Part shown: piece by piece, positions 9,901 through 18,046 of the stretch
How positions within the stretch are numbered: the first letter of the stretch is position 1
How the letters are laid out: each line of letters starts with the position of its first letter
Assembly (NCBI RefSeq): GCF_963678635.1
Contig: NC_087068.1
Location: forward strand, 19,039,872 to 19,099,871
Direction of reading: 5' to 3'
Source: Symsagittifera roscoffensis
Taxonomy: Eukaryota > Xenacoelomorpha > Acoela > Convolutidae
Length of the DNA stretch: 60,000 nt
Position numbers and translations under genes: made by a program
Notes under the pieces: generated by a model
Database searches by the model: none
Seen by the model: the letters and a program-made list of their open reading frames with translations, nothing else
Told to the model about the DNA's origin: nothing

Positions 9901-12900
9901 GAATTACCCGAACAATCAATCAAGAAATAACTCATATAATAGATCGAACTATAACAGACCAAACAATAATTACCAAAACAGATCGCGAAATAATTCACAA
10001 AATCGACACTCAAGTTATAATAATCGTTATAGAAATTATTCCCAATCACCACACAGGAATGATAACCATTATAATAATTCTAATAATCGCCATAGAAGCA
10101 GTACACCTAAACATCAAAAGAATATAAATCAAGCACAATCAAATCCAGAAACAACATCAGACCCTCCAGGTATTGACGACACAGTAACTGATACGTTACA
10201 ACTCAATCAAATAAACTGTACATCATCAGATTCAGAAAGTGATACTGAAAACACTCTTTCTATCAATATGATAAAAGTCGAAAATGACTATGAATCTGTC
10301 ATATATGAACAACCCTTTTCATCACACATATATGAAAATCAATCAGAATTTCTTCAAAATTATTACACTACACCCATAAATTCCACACCAAGGACGCAAG
10401 AAACAAACGAGATTAACACTACAGATCAAACCAATAAAAATACCAAAACAAAATGCTTGAATACAAACCACATTTATCAAAATATACAAAAAGAACAACC
10501 CAAAGAAAAAATTTGGACAATACCATTTCTCTTAGAAAGCCCAAGAAATAAAGAATTTCAACCACCAGACCTTGAAATAGATTTTTTAATTGATTCAGGA
10601 GCAGAATCAAACATAATAAACATCCCCACATGGAATGAAATAAAAACCTTACACCCAAAGCTAACACCTCTTGAAACCTCCAGCAAACTAGCAACAGCAC
10701 AAGGATCAACATTGATAAACTACGGAAAAATCCAATTATTTCTCCTCCCCACCAGAACAATGGAACAAAGCAAAATTTTAAATAAGCCATTTAAACAAAT
10801 ATTCCATATCACTGACATTAAATATAATATCATTGGAATACCATTTATTTCGAAGTATATACCAACAATTAACATACTAAATAGTAAAATATTAATCAAA
10901 GATAAATATACAAAAACAAAAGAAACATCCTTAACATTTTTTCAAAGATTAAATAAACAACCACCATTCTTTTCAAAATTCTACCCGATATTTAACCAAC
11001 AAAGAAAACACTTGAAACCACTATCAGGAAATATCTATAATTTTTCCATCAAACAAGTTCACCAATATGATAAAGAGCAAAACAAACAAAAATTTTATAT
11101 GTCAGAATTTGAATTCAAACCTATTCACAAATTTTTCAAAATCACAATCTCATCCATAAAATATTTGAAAAATTCGAATTCCGATATCATTTCCTTACAT
11201 GTCTATAACAACACACCTTACCAAGTAACATTACCTTTAGGACTTTTAGGATATTGTGAAACCAACGCTACAATATCACCAATACACGAAAAAGCCTATC
11301 GCGTAAATAATATACTCCAACTACTAGATATTTGCCAATCTACAATTCTTAATGAAGAATTATCTATAAATAATATAATAAGTAACGAAAACAGAAATAC
11401 GGATTATTTCACAAAAATTCCATATTTCAAACCTACATTCAACATAAGTAACTACACAGAGGACCAACAAAAATTTTTAACAATGTTTAATTTCCAACAT
11501 TCACAAATAACACAAGACGAATTCGAAAAATTAGCCAAACAGCTAATTAAATATTCATCAGTCTATGCAACATCAAAATTCGATGTTGGGAAAATCAGTT
11601 CATCACTACATCTCCCGTTAAAACCAGACGCAGTTTTCAAAAAACAGAGAGCAAGTAAAGTACCAATTCACTTACATGATAAAGTGAACAGATTACTTGA
11701 TATTTTAGAACAATACAACATTATATCACCAGTTAATAAAGAAGAACAACCAAAAGGCAACACATTTATCAACCCCGTTATCATTCTAGCTAAAGGAGAA
11801 TCATTAAAAATCGTTCTCGACGCTAGATACCTCAATTCACTCATAGATGAATCAAAATGTAATTGGCCCATTGAACCAATACAAGTTATTTTAACAAAAA
11901 TAAACGGCAAATACTTTACAACCGCCGATATGAATAGTGCATACAATCAAATGCCACTAGATGAACAATCACGACGTTTAACACAATTTGTTATCGGAAA
12001 CCAACAATATGAATTCAACCGCTTATTCTATGGAATATCCATAGGACCAGCAGCATTTTCAGCTTTTATGAGCAAAATTTTTAGACCACTGATACTCAAG
12101 AAAAACGCAATCACCTATTTAGACGATGTTTTTATGCAATCACAAACAAAAGACGAGATGTTCAATGTTTTAGAAAAATATCACCAAATACTTCAGAACG
12201 AAAATCTGAAGGCCGCCCCCGATAAATCACACTTCTTTTTGACAAGAGTTAAATTCTTAGGACATAATATAGAAAGAAAAACAATCACTCCATTGAAATC
12301 ACGCATTGACGCTATTCAAAAACTTCAACCACCAACAAATAAAAAGAAAATCCAAGAATTTCTTGGAATGTTAAACTTTTTAAGTAAATATGTTTATAAA
12401 ATGCAATTATATCTACGACCATTTTATAACATCCTTAGACAACAAAATAATTTTGAATGGAACACAGAACATCAAACACGATTTGAAGAAATAAAGAAAC
12501 TTTTAACTGAACAAATTTCAAACACAATTCCAGATTCAAATCAACCATTTTATGCAATGTGCGATGCTTCGAACTTTGGCATCGGTGCAGCACTATTACA
12601 ATCACATAATGGTACAAATAAAATGAACCTCATATCAGCAAATTCTCGATTATTCACTCAAGCAGAGCTACGACTCTCAACTCTAATGAGAGAATGTACA
12701 GCCATAATATATACACTGACAGAATATGAATTTCTGATACTTGGATCAAAACATCCAACAGTTCTATTCACAGACCATAAACCAATCATCTTTCTCTTTA
12801 CACAAAAATCTAACCCAAACCACCGAGTTTACAGATTTCAACTAATTCTAATGAAATTTCCAAACTTACATATAGTTTGGACTGCAGGAAAAAATCTTGC

Positions 12901-15130
12901 ATTACCAGACACCTTAAGTCGAAATACACCACCTGAATTACTTACACGAAAAACAACAGTTGAAATACCCAAAAACATAAAATTCTACCTTGCAGAAAAC
13001 GAAACATCACCCCGATTGGAATGCAAATATGCAGTAAAAACTGATATTGAACAATCACAAATAAATAATTTACAACATTTCCCACTTTATTTAGATTGTC
13101 AAAATAATCATTATGAAGTTGATTTACTTGGAACATCAACTTTCAAACCAATCCCATATTCTCAATGGATAAAAAATAACACCCAACAAAAACGAACAAA
13201 ACAACACCAAACTAAAAAAGACCATTTTCCACTAATTGAAAAAGAAGATTTAACTGATAAAATAAATTTATCAGGACCACAAACAAATGATTCAAAATAC
13301 ACAATAAATCAAGTTTTTGACCTTCACGACCCACTTGATACAATACCCTTATCTAAATTAGAAATCGAAAACATTTTTCTCCCTCCAACAGAAACGATTA
13401 CAATTTCAACACTGAAACAATATCAAAACCTTGACCCAGTAATTCGACAACTGAAATCATGGCACAAATATAAAACTAAACCTATCAAAGCAGATTCAAC
13501 CATTCTAGGAAACAAAACACTCCTCCGATACTTTCGCAAATTTAACAACACAACAATTAACGAAAATACAGACCTTTTAGAGTATAACCTGAATGAATCT
13601 ACAGTTCCATGTCTCCCTTTAAGTATGATTCTTATAGCTTTTAATATTTCACATACACAAAATATTAAAGGACACTCTGGATCAGAAAAAACATATTCAA
13701 ATTTTATACAAAACTTTTATTTCCCAAATGCACCAATTTGGATAAAAGTACTATGCAATGACTGTATAGTATGTCAACTAAATAAACCTTACCCAAATCA
13801 AAAACAAATAGCACAAAAACAAGATTTTAAAGGACAAAGCTTGTACTTTAACCATCGTATCTCATTTGATACCAAAGGACCAATTTCACCCTCATCCGAA
13901 GGAAACTCCTACATTATGGTAATTGTTGACGCATTTACACATTATGTAGCACTTAACCCAATACCACATTGTAACGCTTATTACGCTTACACAACACTCT
14001 ATGAACACTGGATAGCTAAATTCGGACTACCAGAAATCTTAGTTACAGACAACGGTACAGAATTCATAAATAATGAAATTATCACACTATGTCATTTATA
14101 TAACATTAAACACAAACCACGTACATCTCATGCACCTTGGACAAACGGCTTAGTCGAAGGTATGAACCGTTCATTACAAGAATATCTTAGATGTATCATC
14201 AACGGAAATGATACAAAATATACCGAATGGTCAGCAGATGTAAAATTATTTCCCTTAGCATATAATTCACAAATTACGACAACTTTAGGAATGTCACCGT
14301 ACGAAATGGTTTTTAACCAAAAGCCACGCAAACCAATAAGGTTTACAGCAAATTCTCATAAAAACGCACAAGGTTATTGTCAACCAAATAAAGACTCAAT
14401 TTGTTATAACCTACCTTTACATACACACGATGAAGATCATTTTCATCACCCACAAATTCTTAAACTAGCCTCCGGTACACACACCGAATGGATTCTAAAT
14501 AGAGATAAAAAACACAATGAAATTTATCAAAAAATAACAAAAAAGTTATTACAAAGACAAAACATTAATGAACAAATCAATTCACGTTTTACACCAGCCT
14601 CCGATTTAAAAATTGGAACATTTGTTTTAATACCTAATTTTAATACTCAAAAAGGAATTTCTAAAAAATTACAACCCCTTCGAAAAGGACCATACCAAAT
14701 AATTGCAAAACCCACTGATGTCACATATAAAATTACCGACTCAAACAAAAAAGAAATCGTTCAACATCGAAACAACCTATTACCTTATTACCCAAAAGAA
14801 TACGCACTCCGCGAATTAACTCAATTATATTCTTTCACAGGATTAAAAATCATTCAAAATGAACCACATCTAAAAAACACAGAACAAAATGATAACCCCA
14901 CCGAAAATCAAAACACAAAACCAACCGCCACCAAAAACAATACACAAAACCATAAAGAATCTCCAAAACAAAGAAAAAATAGAAAAATGACCGAACAAAT
15001 AATACCCCAAGAACAAATCGACAAATCAGAAAATAGAAAAACAACAAGACTCCGAAATCAACCACGTAAAAACTATAAAATATTCATCCCCCAATCTAAA
15101 ATTTTAAAGAAAGTGGAATTTCAAAAGTAA
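6908..15130 (+). CDS. gag-pol: Gag-Pol polyprotein, single 2740-codon ORF
   Basis: One uninterrupted frame encodes Gag and Pol with no frameshift between them. Residues 1-590 are an unusual Asn/Gln/Ser/Thr-rich Gag extension. About 595-790 is the capsid-like Gag core. A zinc knuckle (C842-X2-C845-X4-H850-X4-C855) is followed by an Arg/Ser/Asn/Tyr-rich tail (about 900-1085). The aspartic protease has D1229-S-G. The RT has the first catalytic Asp at 1674 and YLDD at 1737-1740. RNase H has D1886 and D1956. Integrase has H2249, H2256, C2283, C2286 and a D2321, D2381, E2417 triad with 35 residues between the last two. A GPY module lies at 2594-2596, with no chromodomain after it. All catalytic residues examined are present, so it looks functional. 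Domain order and motifs are Ty3/gypsy. Confidence 0.97.
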   Translation: MSSTHTPGEESPDDDEIFPFIVDADTDRGQHIFCQNLLVNLFEPGISPCKTEFPDVKIKRQIIDHYLKDICNITQQYGIYSIEFTSPNHNNRKYTIQTDDLDLEFSKVFSEYIKSIQYHNSQRANSIFTNEVFAIIYSYISILENEIPITNVSPTETSKHLKVRHEITLLSSYLNIIKENFTKDDVSQHTKHDLQKILAWFIIDYFTHNIDLIAQARKNFRPQNSNDDTAITEQSDYVWDPEWSHPAFISFPQSISSQAISTISYIRDYVRVIPLTIDATPLNYNTFLPDTQNNSLNSTVIHNENLNGTRNLTQQDIQTPSHFINEEIVHTTTTQQSISPIRPNLTTPRNTNPSQTQVTLQSTVKPSVAPKYSHMDYQTYRPMTIPSKTHKTFTRNNFADHNYNYTHPSKTNYQPQRNFNQYTKPRNWDNPTAQYNSKNFQPNPPQDHSENYPFFQQNRNKKQTSYQMDYLSSDDDFLQPDIFAPNTQEYRRQGIQKTRTNHRNFSPQPIDAQHQQPIQQQNLINTQSFQPIQQQNPMTAQSYQPSQMQNEIPLPYYLQQHEITRNQLSNFSQMPNAAESLQMTMNPYLMGGSSITSNKPLMVFTGTDPEYSVEDYLNAVTANLILNIGPEPINTPLHQNWIHRRTALIQTTLDGAAQKWFSVLPLEIKSNWKRFTQEFSKMFDSERNKQQQRVLCNEIRRLPNETIKQIAVRIETLVRKAYSLNTHDYKNTKLTEILMMTLTPQLRKIAIKKRASHPSSIREPDLDFRKLVDKLEQAEITMKLEETENLKLQYVNRIETTPTNINNIQESETDLVEKITEILNIYEKNPNFKGKPSFKKWCNYCRRYGHSISECRQKQQDNQNKPQKYKEPNKSFYQYMKKDQNLPNKTVHSNNSSGKPLPNNTHYTRNKSPYNSSYRGRSPERRNTYNSSQNHYNRPNSRNNYSRSNSNTQRFVSRSNSQPRNNYYPNNQSRNSSYNRNRNYSYNRNRSYSNNRNQNYPNNQSRNNSYNRSNYNRPNNNYQNRSRNNSQNRHSSYNNRYRNYSQSPHRNDNHYNNSNNRHRSSTPKHQKNINQAQSNPETTSDPPGIDDTVTDTLQLNQINCTSSDSESDTENTLSINMIKVENDYESVIYEQPFSSHIYENQSEFLQNYYTTPINSTPRTQETNEINTTDQTNKNTKTKCLNTNHIYQNIQKEQPKEKIWTIPFLLESPRNKEFQPPDLEIDFLIDSGAESNIINIPTWNEIKTLHPKLTPLETSSKLATAQGSTLINYGKIQLFLLPTRTMEQSKILNKPFKQIFHITDIKYNIIGIPFISKYIPTINILNSKILIKDKYTKTKETSLTFFQRLNKQPPFFSKFYPIFNQQRKHLKPLSGNIYNFSIKQVHQYDKEQNKQKFYMSEFEFKPIHKFFKITISSIKYLKNSNSDIISLHVYNNTPYQVTLPLGLLGYCETNATISPIHEKAYRVNNILQLLDICQSTILNEELSINNIISNENRNTDYFTKIPYFKPTFNISNYTEDQQKFLTMFNFQHSQITQDEFEKLAKQLIKYSSVYATSKFDVGKISSSLHLPLKPDAVFKKQRASKVPIHLHDKVNRLLDILEQYNIISPVNKEEQPKGNTFINPVIILAKGESLKIVLDARYLNSLIDESKCNWPIEPIQVILTKINGKYFTTADMNSAYNQMPLDEQSRRLTQFVIGNQQYEFNRLFYGISIGPAAFSAFMSKIFRPLILKKNAITYLDDVFMQSQTKDEMFNVLEKYHQILQNENLKAAPDKSHFFLTRVKFLGHNIERKTITPLKSRIDAIQKLQPPTNKKKIQEFLGMLNFLSKYVYKMQLYLRPFYNILRQQNNFEWNTEHQTRFEEIKKLLTEQISNTIPDSNQPFYAMCDASNFGIGAALLQSHNGTNKMNLISANSRLFTQAELRLSTLMRECTAIIYTLTEYEFLILGSKHPTVLFTDHKPIIFLFTQKSNPNHRVYRFQLILMKFPNLHIVWTAGKNLALPDTLSRNTPPELLTRKTTVEIPKNIKFYLAENETSPRLECKYAVKTDIEQSQINNLQHFPLYLDCQNNHYEVDLLGTSTFKPIPYSQWIKNNTQQKRTKQHQTKKDHFPLIEKEDLTDKINLSGPQTNDSKYTINQVFDLHDPLDTIPLSKLEIENIFLPPTETITISTLKQYQNLDPVIRQLKSWHKYKTKPIKADSTILGNKTLLRYFRKFNNTTINENTDLLEYNLNESTVPCLPLSMILIAFNISHTQNIKGHSGSEKTYSNFIQNFYFPNAPIWIKVLCNDCIVCQLNKPYPNQKQIAQKQDFKGQSLYFNHRISFDTKGPISPSSEGNSYIMVIVDAFTHYVALNPIPHCNAYYAYTTLYEHWIAKFGLPEILVTDNGTEFINNEIITLCHLYNIKHKPRTSHAPWTNGLVEGMNRSLQEYLRCIINGNDTKYTEWSADVKLFPLAYNSQITTTLGMSPYEMVFNQKPRKPIRFTANSHKNAQGYCQPNKDSICYNLPLHTHDEDHFHHPQILKLASGTHTEWILNRDKKHNEIYQKITKKLLQRQNINEQINSRFTPASDLKIGTFVLIPNFNTQKGISKKLQPLRKGPYQIIAKPTDVTYKITDSNKKEIVQHRNNLLPYYPKEYALRELTQLYSFTGLKIIQNEPHLKNTEQNDNPTENQNTKPTATKNNTQNHKESPKQRKNRKMTEQIIPQEQIDKSENRKTTRLRNQPRKNYKIFIPQSKILKKVEFQK

Positions 15131-15728
15131 TTTTAACATTATACTTCACTATCTTGAAACCTTCAAATCATTTTTCATTTACATTTTTCAAAATAACATG
15201 CTGAAAAGTACGCAATAATTCTAGTTCAAAATAGACCAATAGGATTCATCCAATCCGTCACTTTCTCTAACTCAAACTAAGACCAATTAGACGAATCATA
15301 TAGAACTCCAGGCACATCTATAACTATAACTTTACGACCTCCAGGTCAAAAATAAGCAAACCACTCCAACTTGACAACTAAAAAAAATATCACCATAATA
15401 CCGTACCCCTCCCTTATCTAATAACCCAAAGATCAACAATATTTCCCCAACTCAGACCACGAATACCCCCAAAGCAAATTTGTTAACTTAGCCTAAAGTA
15501 ACAAAATGAACATTTTAATTAGCCTAAAGTATAAAAATCTCACCATACCCCGGATCATTTGACAAACAAAAATAAAGAAAAAGACGACCTCCCAGTCACC
15601 ATGAAAATTGCCCCCAACAATTTTTTACAAAACTCAACCCACTTGTCAAAAAACTAATAAATAATCCGACCACACTAGAAAATCGCCTCAAACAGCAAAA
15701 AATATTCGACCAAGAGATCATTTCTTAA
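15131..15728 (+). other. Non-coding spacer between pol and 3' genes
   Basis: About 600 bp with stops in all frames. It contains the direct repeat TTAGCCTAAAGTA near 15487 and 15522, and two CTCCAGG/CCTCCAGGTC blocks near 15305-15345. A gap of this size before the 3' genes could hold splice acceptors or an internal initiation element for a second RNA. Nothing specific was identified. Confidence 0.45.
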
Positions 15729-15959
15729 ATGGTCTTCTCTCAATCAGTTACTCAAATACTCATAAATCTTAAACATTTTTTTACAATACTTGAAACCTTT
15801 ATAATATTTCTTTTCGATATACTTGAATCTTTTCTAATAATCCTAATCATTTTTTGTAACATTTTTTTAATTTTCTACACCATACTCGAACTATTCCTCC
15901 AACTTTCCAAAACCCTTGATTATATCCACAGGTACGATTTATACAATTTGTCTAAATGA
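15729..15959 (+). CDS. Small hydrophobic ORF A (76 aa)
   Basis: ATG 15729 to TGA 15957-15959. Nearly the whole protein after residue 10 is Phe/Ile/Leu-rich with interspersed Thr/Glu, reading as one long or two short membrane helices. A polar, Tyr/Asp-containing C-terminus follows. No family is recognised. It overlaps the next ORF by ATGA. Small membrane proteins next to Env are known in complex viruses as channel-like or accessory proteins; that analogy is only contextual. The AT-rich base composition also favours Phe/Ile-rich chance ORFs, so coding is not proven. Confidence 0.45.
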   Translation: MVFSQSVTQILINLKHFFTILETFIIFLFDILESFLIILIIFCNIFLIFYTILELFLQLSKTLDYIHRYDLYNLSK

Positions 15960-16144
15960 TACGAACAATTTTCAGTAGAACCGATATTTTTTTATTGTTT
16001 GTAATTTTCATAACATTTTTATCATCCCTCATTTTGACAATATGTAAATGTATAAAGAAAGCAATCTTCACATTTGCCCTAGCAACAATCCTCCTAATTC
16101 TTTTTTTGGAAGAATATTATAATAAACACAAAATTTCTCACTAA
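15956..16144 (+). CDS. Small hydrophobic ORF B (62 aa)
   Basis: ATG 15956 overlaps the stop of ORF A (ATGA). Residues about 10-33 form a clear membrane segment, followed by a basic Cys-Lys-Cys-Ile-Lys-Lys loop and a second hydrophobic segment (about 37-52), then a charged tail. This helical-hairpin layout resembles small viroporin-type proteins by architecture only. The 4-base stop/start overlap suggests coupled termination-reinitiation with ORF A. No homologue is recognised. Confidence 0.5.
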   Translation: MIRTIFSRTDIFLLFVIFITFLSSLILTICKCIKKAIFTFALATILLILFLEEYYNKHKISH

Positions 16145-16152
16145 AGTAATAA

Positions 16153-17376
16153 TTCAAAAAACTATCAAAAATTGCTACCCAACAGTCACAAAGTCAGTCT
16201 TCACCGACATCATCCCAAGATAACCAAACACCACCTTCAATTACTCAAAATCCTCAAACATCTACACGAATTTCTTTTCAAGACAATCCATACACTTTTG
16301 AAGAACGACATGCTCGTTTATCAGAAACACTAGAACCAGTTCAACGACAAGCACCTTTAAGCGAACCAACATATAACCTATACCCAACACTACCACAAGA
16401 ACTAAATAGAATAAGAAATTCTAGTCAAAACCAAAATACAGTCGAAATAAATAGACAAATTATACATCCTCGACGAAACAGAAATTTTCAAACTCCCCGA
16501 GTTCACTTTGATATACCTCAATCCCCATCACAAAACACTCCAGAAAACACCATTGATACATTACCAGAAACCCCTACGATTCTTTCACAACGTAGCACCT
16601 CAAGCCTACCATCAGATTACTTAGGTTCAACACCAACATCTGAGCAAATACGTGAAAATCCTTTCAACCCCACAAACCAAACATCACGATTTCCATATTG
16701 GACTACACATTCATTTACACAAGGTGAACCAAATTTAGTCAATGACCCCATAGATATTTCTACGGATACAACAACATCCTCATCACTACCAGAAACATTA
16801 TCACTACCATCAACACCATCAATAAGCCAGTTTTCACCACCACCCTTTAACTTAAATTTTCCAAATAATCTCGACGCCAGATATCGAGAACAATCATCAA
16901 TAAATATTCCTTTAAGACTAGATTGGAATACATTTACAGCACCCCCACCATTATTTGGACAACATCACGAAAGTAACCGCCTTCATAACTGGGCACTAAA
17001 TAGATTACAATATCGCCAAGATATTCACAACGATATCCGTGATCACAATATTCAAATACTCCAACAAAACAGTTTACAATTAAAGTTTGAAATCACAGTT
17101 AAGTTAAATAATATTACCCAACATCCCTACCCACTAAATCCACCTAACATAACAGCTCAATCACTACCACCACCGTTTATAACTACTGAAGTAATATACA
17201 AATACGACAGATATACCAAAAACACAATTGGCTACATTACATTTTATAATCATACTCAGGATTATCATACACATGTATATTCTAAAATTATTAATTTTTC
17301 TCCAACTCCTTTTTCTAGTAATCTCAAATCAAAACATAAACCCTTTCTCCTCGTACAGGACCACAAGATTTATTAG
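16153..17376 (+). CDS. ATG-less long open frame, Ser/Thr/Pro/Gln-rich (408 codons)
   Basis: The frame opens just after a TAA (16150-16152) and stays open to TAG 17374-17376. It contains no methionine codon. The first 270 residues are low-complexity Ser, Thr, Pro, Gln and Asn; the last 130 are more ordered, with Trp, Tyr, Phe and potential N-glycosylation sites. Codon use and composition match the rest of the element (A-ending codons), and 408 open codons in such AT-rich DNA argue for selection. Because no ATG exists, it must be made by splicing, frameshifting from ORF B just upstream, or a non-AUG start, if it is made at all. Family unknown. Confidence 0.6.
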   Translation, partial: FKKLSKIATQQSQSQSSPTSSQDNQTPPSITQNPQTSTRISFQDNPYTFEERHARLSETLEPVQRQAPLSEPTYNLYPTLPQELNRIRNSSQNQNTVEINRQIIHPRRNRNFQTPRVHFDIPQSPSQNTPENTIDTLPETPTILSQRSTSSLPSDYLGSTPTSEQIRENPFNPTNQTSRFPYWTTHSFTQGEPNLVNDPIDISTDTTTSSSLPETLSLPSTPSISQFSPPPFNLNFPNNLDARYREQSSINIPLRLDWNTFTAPPPLFGQHHESNRLHNWALNRLQYRQDIHNDIRDHNIQILQQNSLQLKFEITVKLNNITQHPYPLNPPNITAQSLPPPFITTEVIYKYDRYTKNTIGYITFYNHTQDYHTHVYSKIINFSPTPFSSNLKSKHKPFLLVQDHKIY

Positions 17377-17708
17377 TAACACATTACGATTGTGAAGAAA
17401 ATGAACAAAAAACACTACATAAATATGCAATAAATCAAGTATCACAATGTGAAACAGAACCACAAGCTATAGAAACCACAGATGTAATAGCAACACTCTA
17501 TTCAAAAGCCCGAGCAACAACAGTTACAGGTTATAAATTCACAGCAACATTTTCCGAAAAGAAAGTACATTGTTCACAAGTCTCGAACGGAAATAAAAAC
17601 CGACTTGACCATGAATCATTCTATCAAAGTAATATAGAACGTCTTTTACATCTCAATCCCGACGATTGTAAAAATGAATTACTTAGACTAAACATCACAC
17701 GAAAATAA
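17340..17708 (+). CDS. env: Env-like glycoprotein, N-terminal open segment
   Basis: This frame opens at 17340 and ends at TAA 17706-17708. It overlaps the end of the preceding frame and has no early ATG. The peptide contains a Tyr-Asp-Cys near its start, then several spaced cysteines, a layout I associate with the surface subunit of invertebrate retroelement envelope glycoproteins; this is a judgement from layout, not a search. A CTCCTCGTACAG at 17346-17357 would be a good 3' splice site, as expected if Env is made from a spliced RNA like that of gypsy. The frame is broken from the larger downstream segment (18047-19903) by stops and frame changes. Confidence 0.5.
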   Translation, partial: TLSPRTGPQDLLVTHYDCEENEQKTLHKYAINQVSQCETEPQAIETTDVIATLYSKARATTVTGYKFTATFSEKKVHCSQVSNGNKNRLDHESFYQSNIERLLHLNPDDCKNELLRLNITRK

Positions 17709-18046
17709 AAACTCCCAAAGGAAGTTGAGTTAATTTTCAAGTTTTTTCCAGACTCTGTACATCAATCACAACTTGAAAGACACCAAGGACATATAAAACT
17801 AGACGAAAATACCCGTATATAACGGCGCACACGGACGATTAACCTTAATGACCTACACGATAAACATTGGATACCACACATTGGTATAAATGACCCATTC
17901 AAACTGCAAAGCAGACACAAAAAATAAAGGATACCAAAGAAATAATGTTTTTTGATTGGAAAATACAACTCGAAAAATATCAACTAACACGAGATTTATC
18001 AGATTAATACAATGATCTATCAAGGAATCCGATTACTCTTGTAAAA
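17709..18046 (+). pseudogene. Frame-disrupted part of the Env-like region
   Basis: Between the two Env-like open frames every frame has stops within about 40 codons. Short segments in different frames still look coding, for example a Cys-rich stretch opening at about 18040 in a third frame and overlapping the next ORF's start. The simplest reading is several indels in a once-continuous gene. Assembly errors or splicing are alternatives. No reconstruction is attempted. Confidence 0.45.

Noticed and set aside
8100-15065. Many ORFs of 60-120 codons overlapping Gag-Pol on both strands
   Set aside because: They are shadows of the 2740-codon Gag-Pol frame. The Gag-Pol frame carries all recognisable motifs.
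15729-17376. CRISPR-like or bacterial operon interpretation of the tightly packed ORFs
   Set aside because: The ORFs lie between LTRs downstream of a Ty3/gypsy pol, with spliceosomal signals nearby and eukaryotic exons on both sides. There are no ribosome-binding sites or direct repeat arrays.
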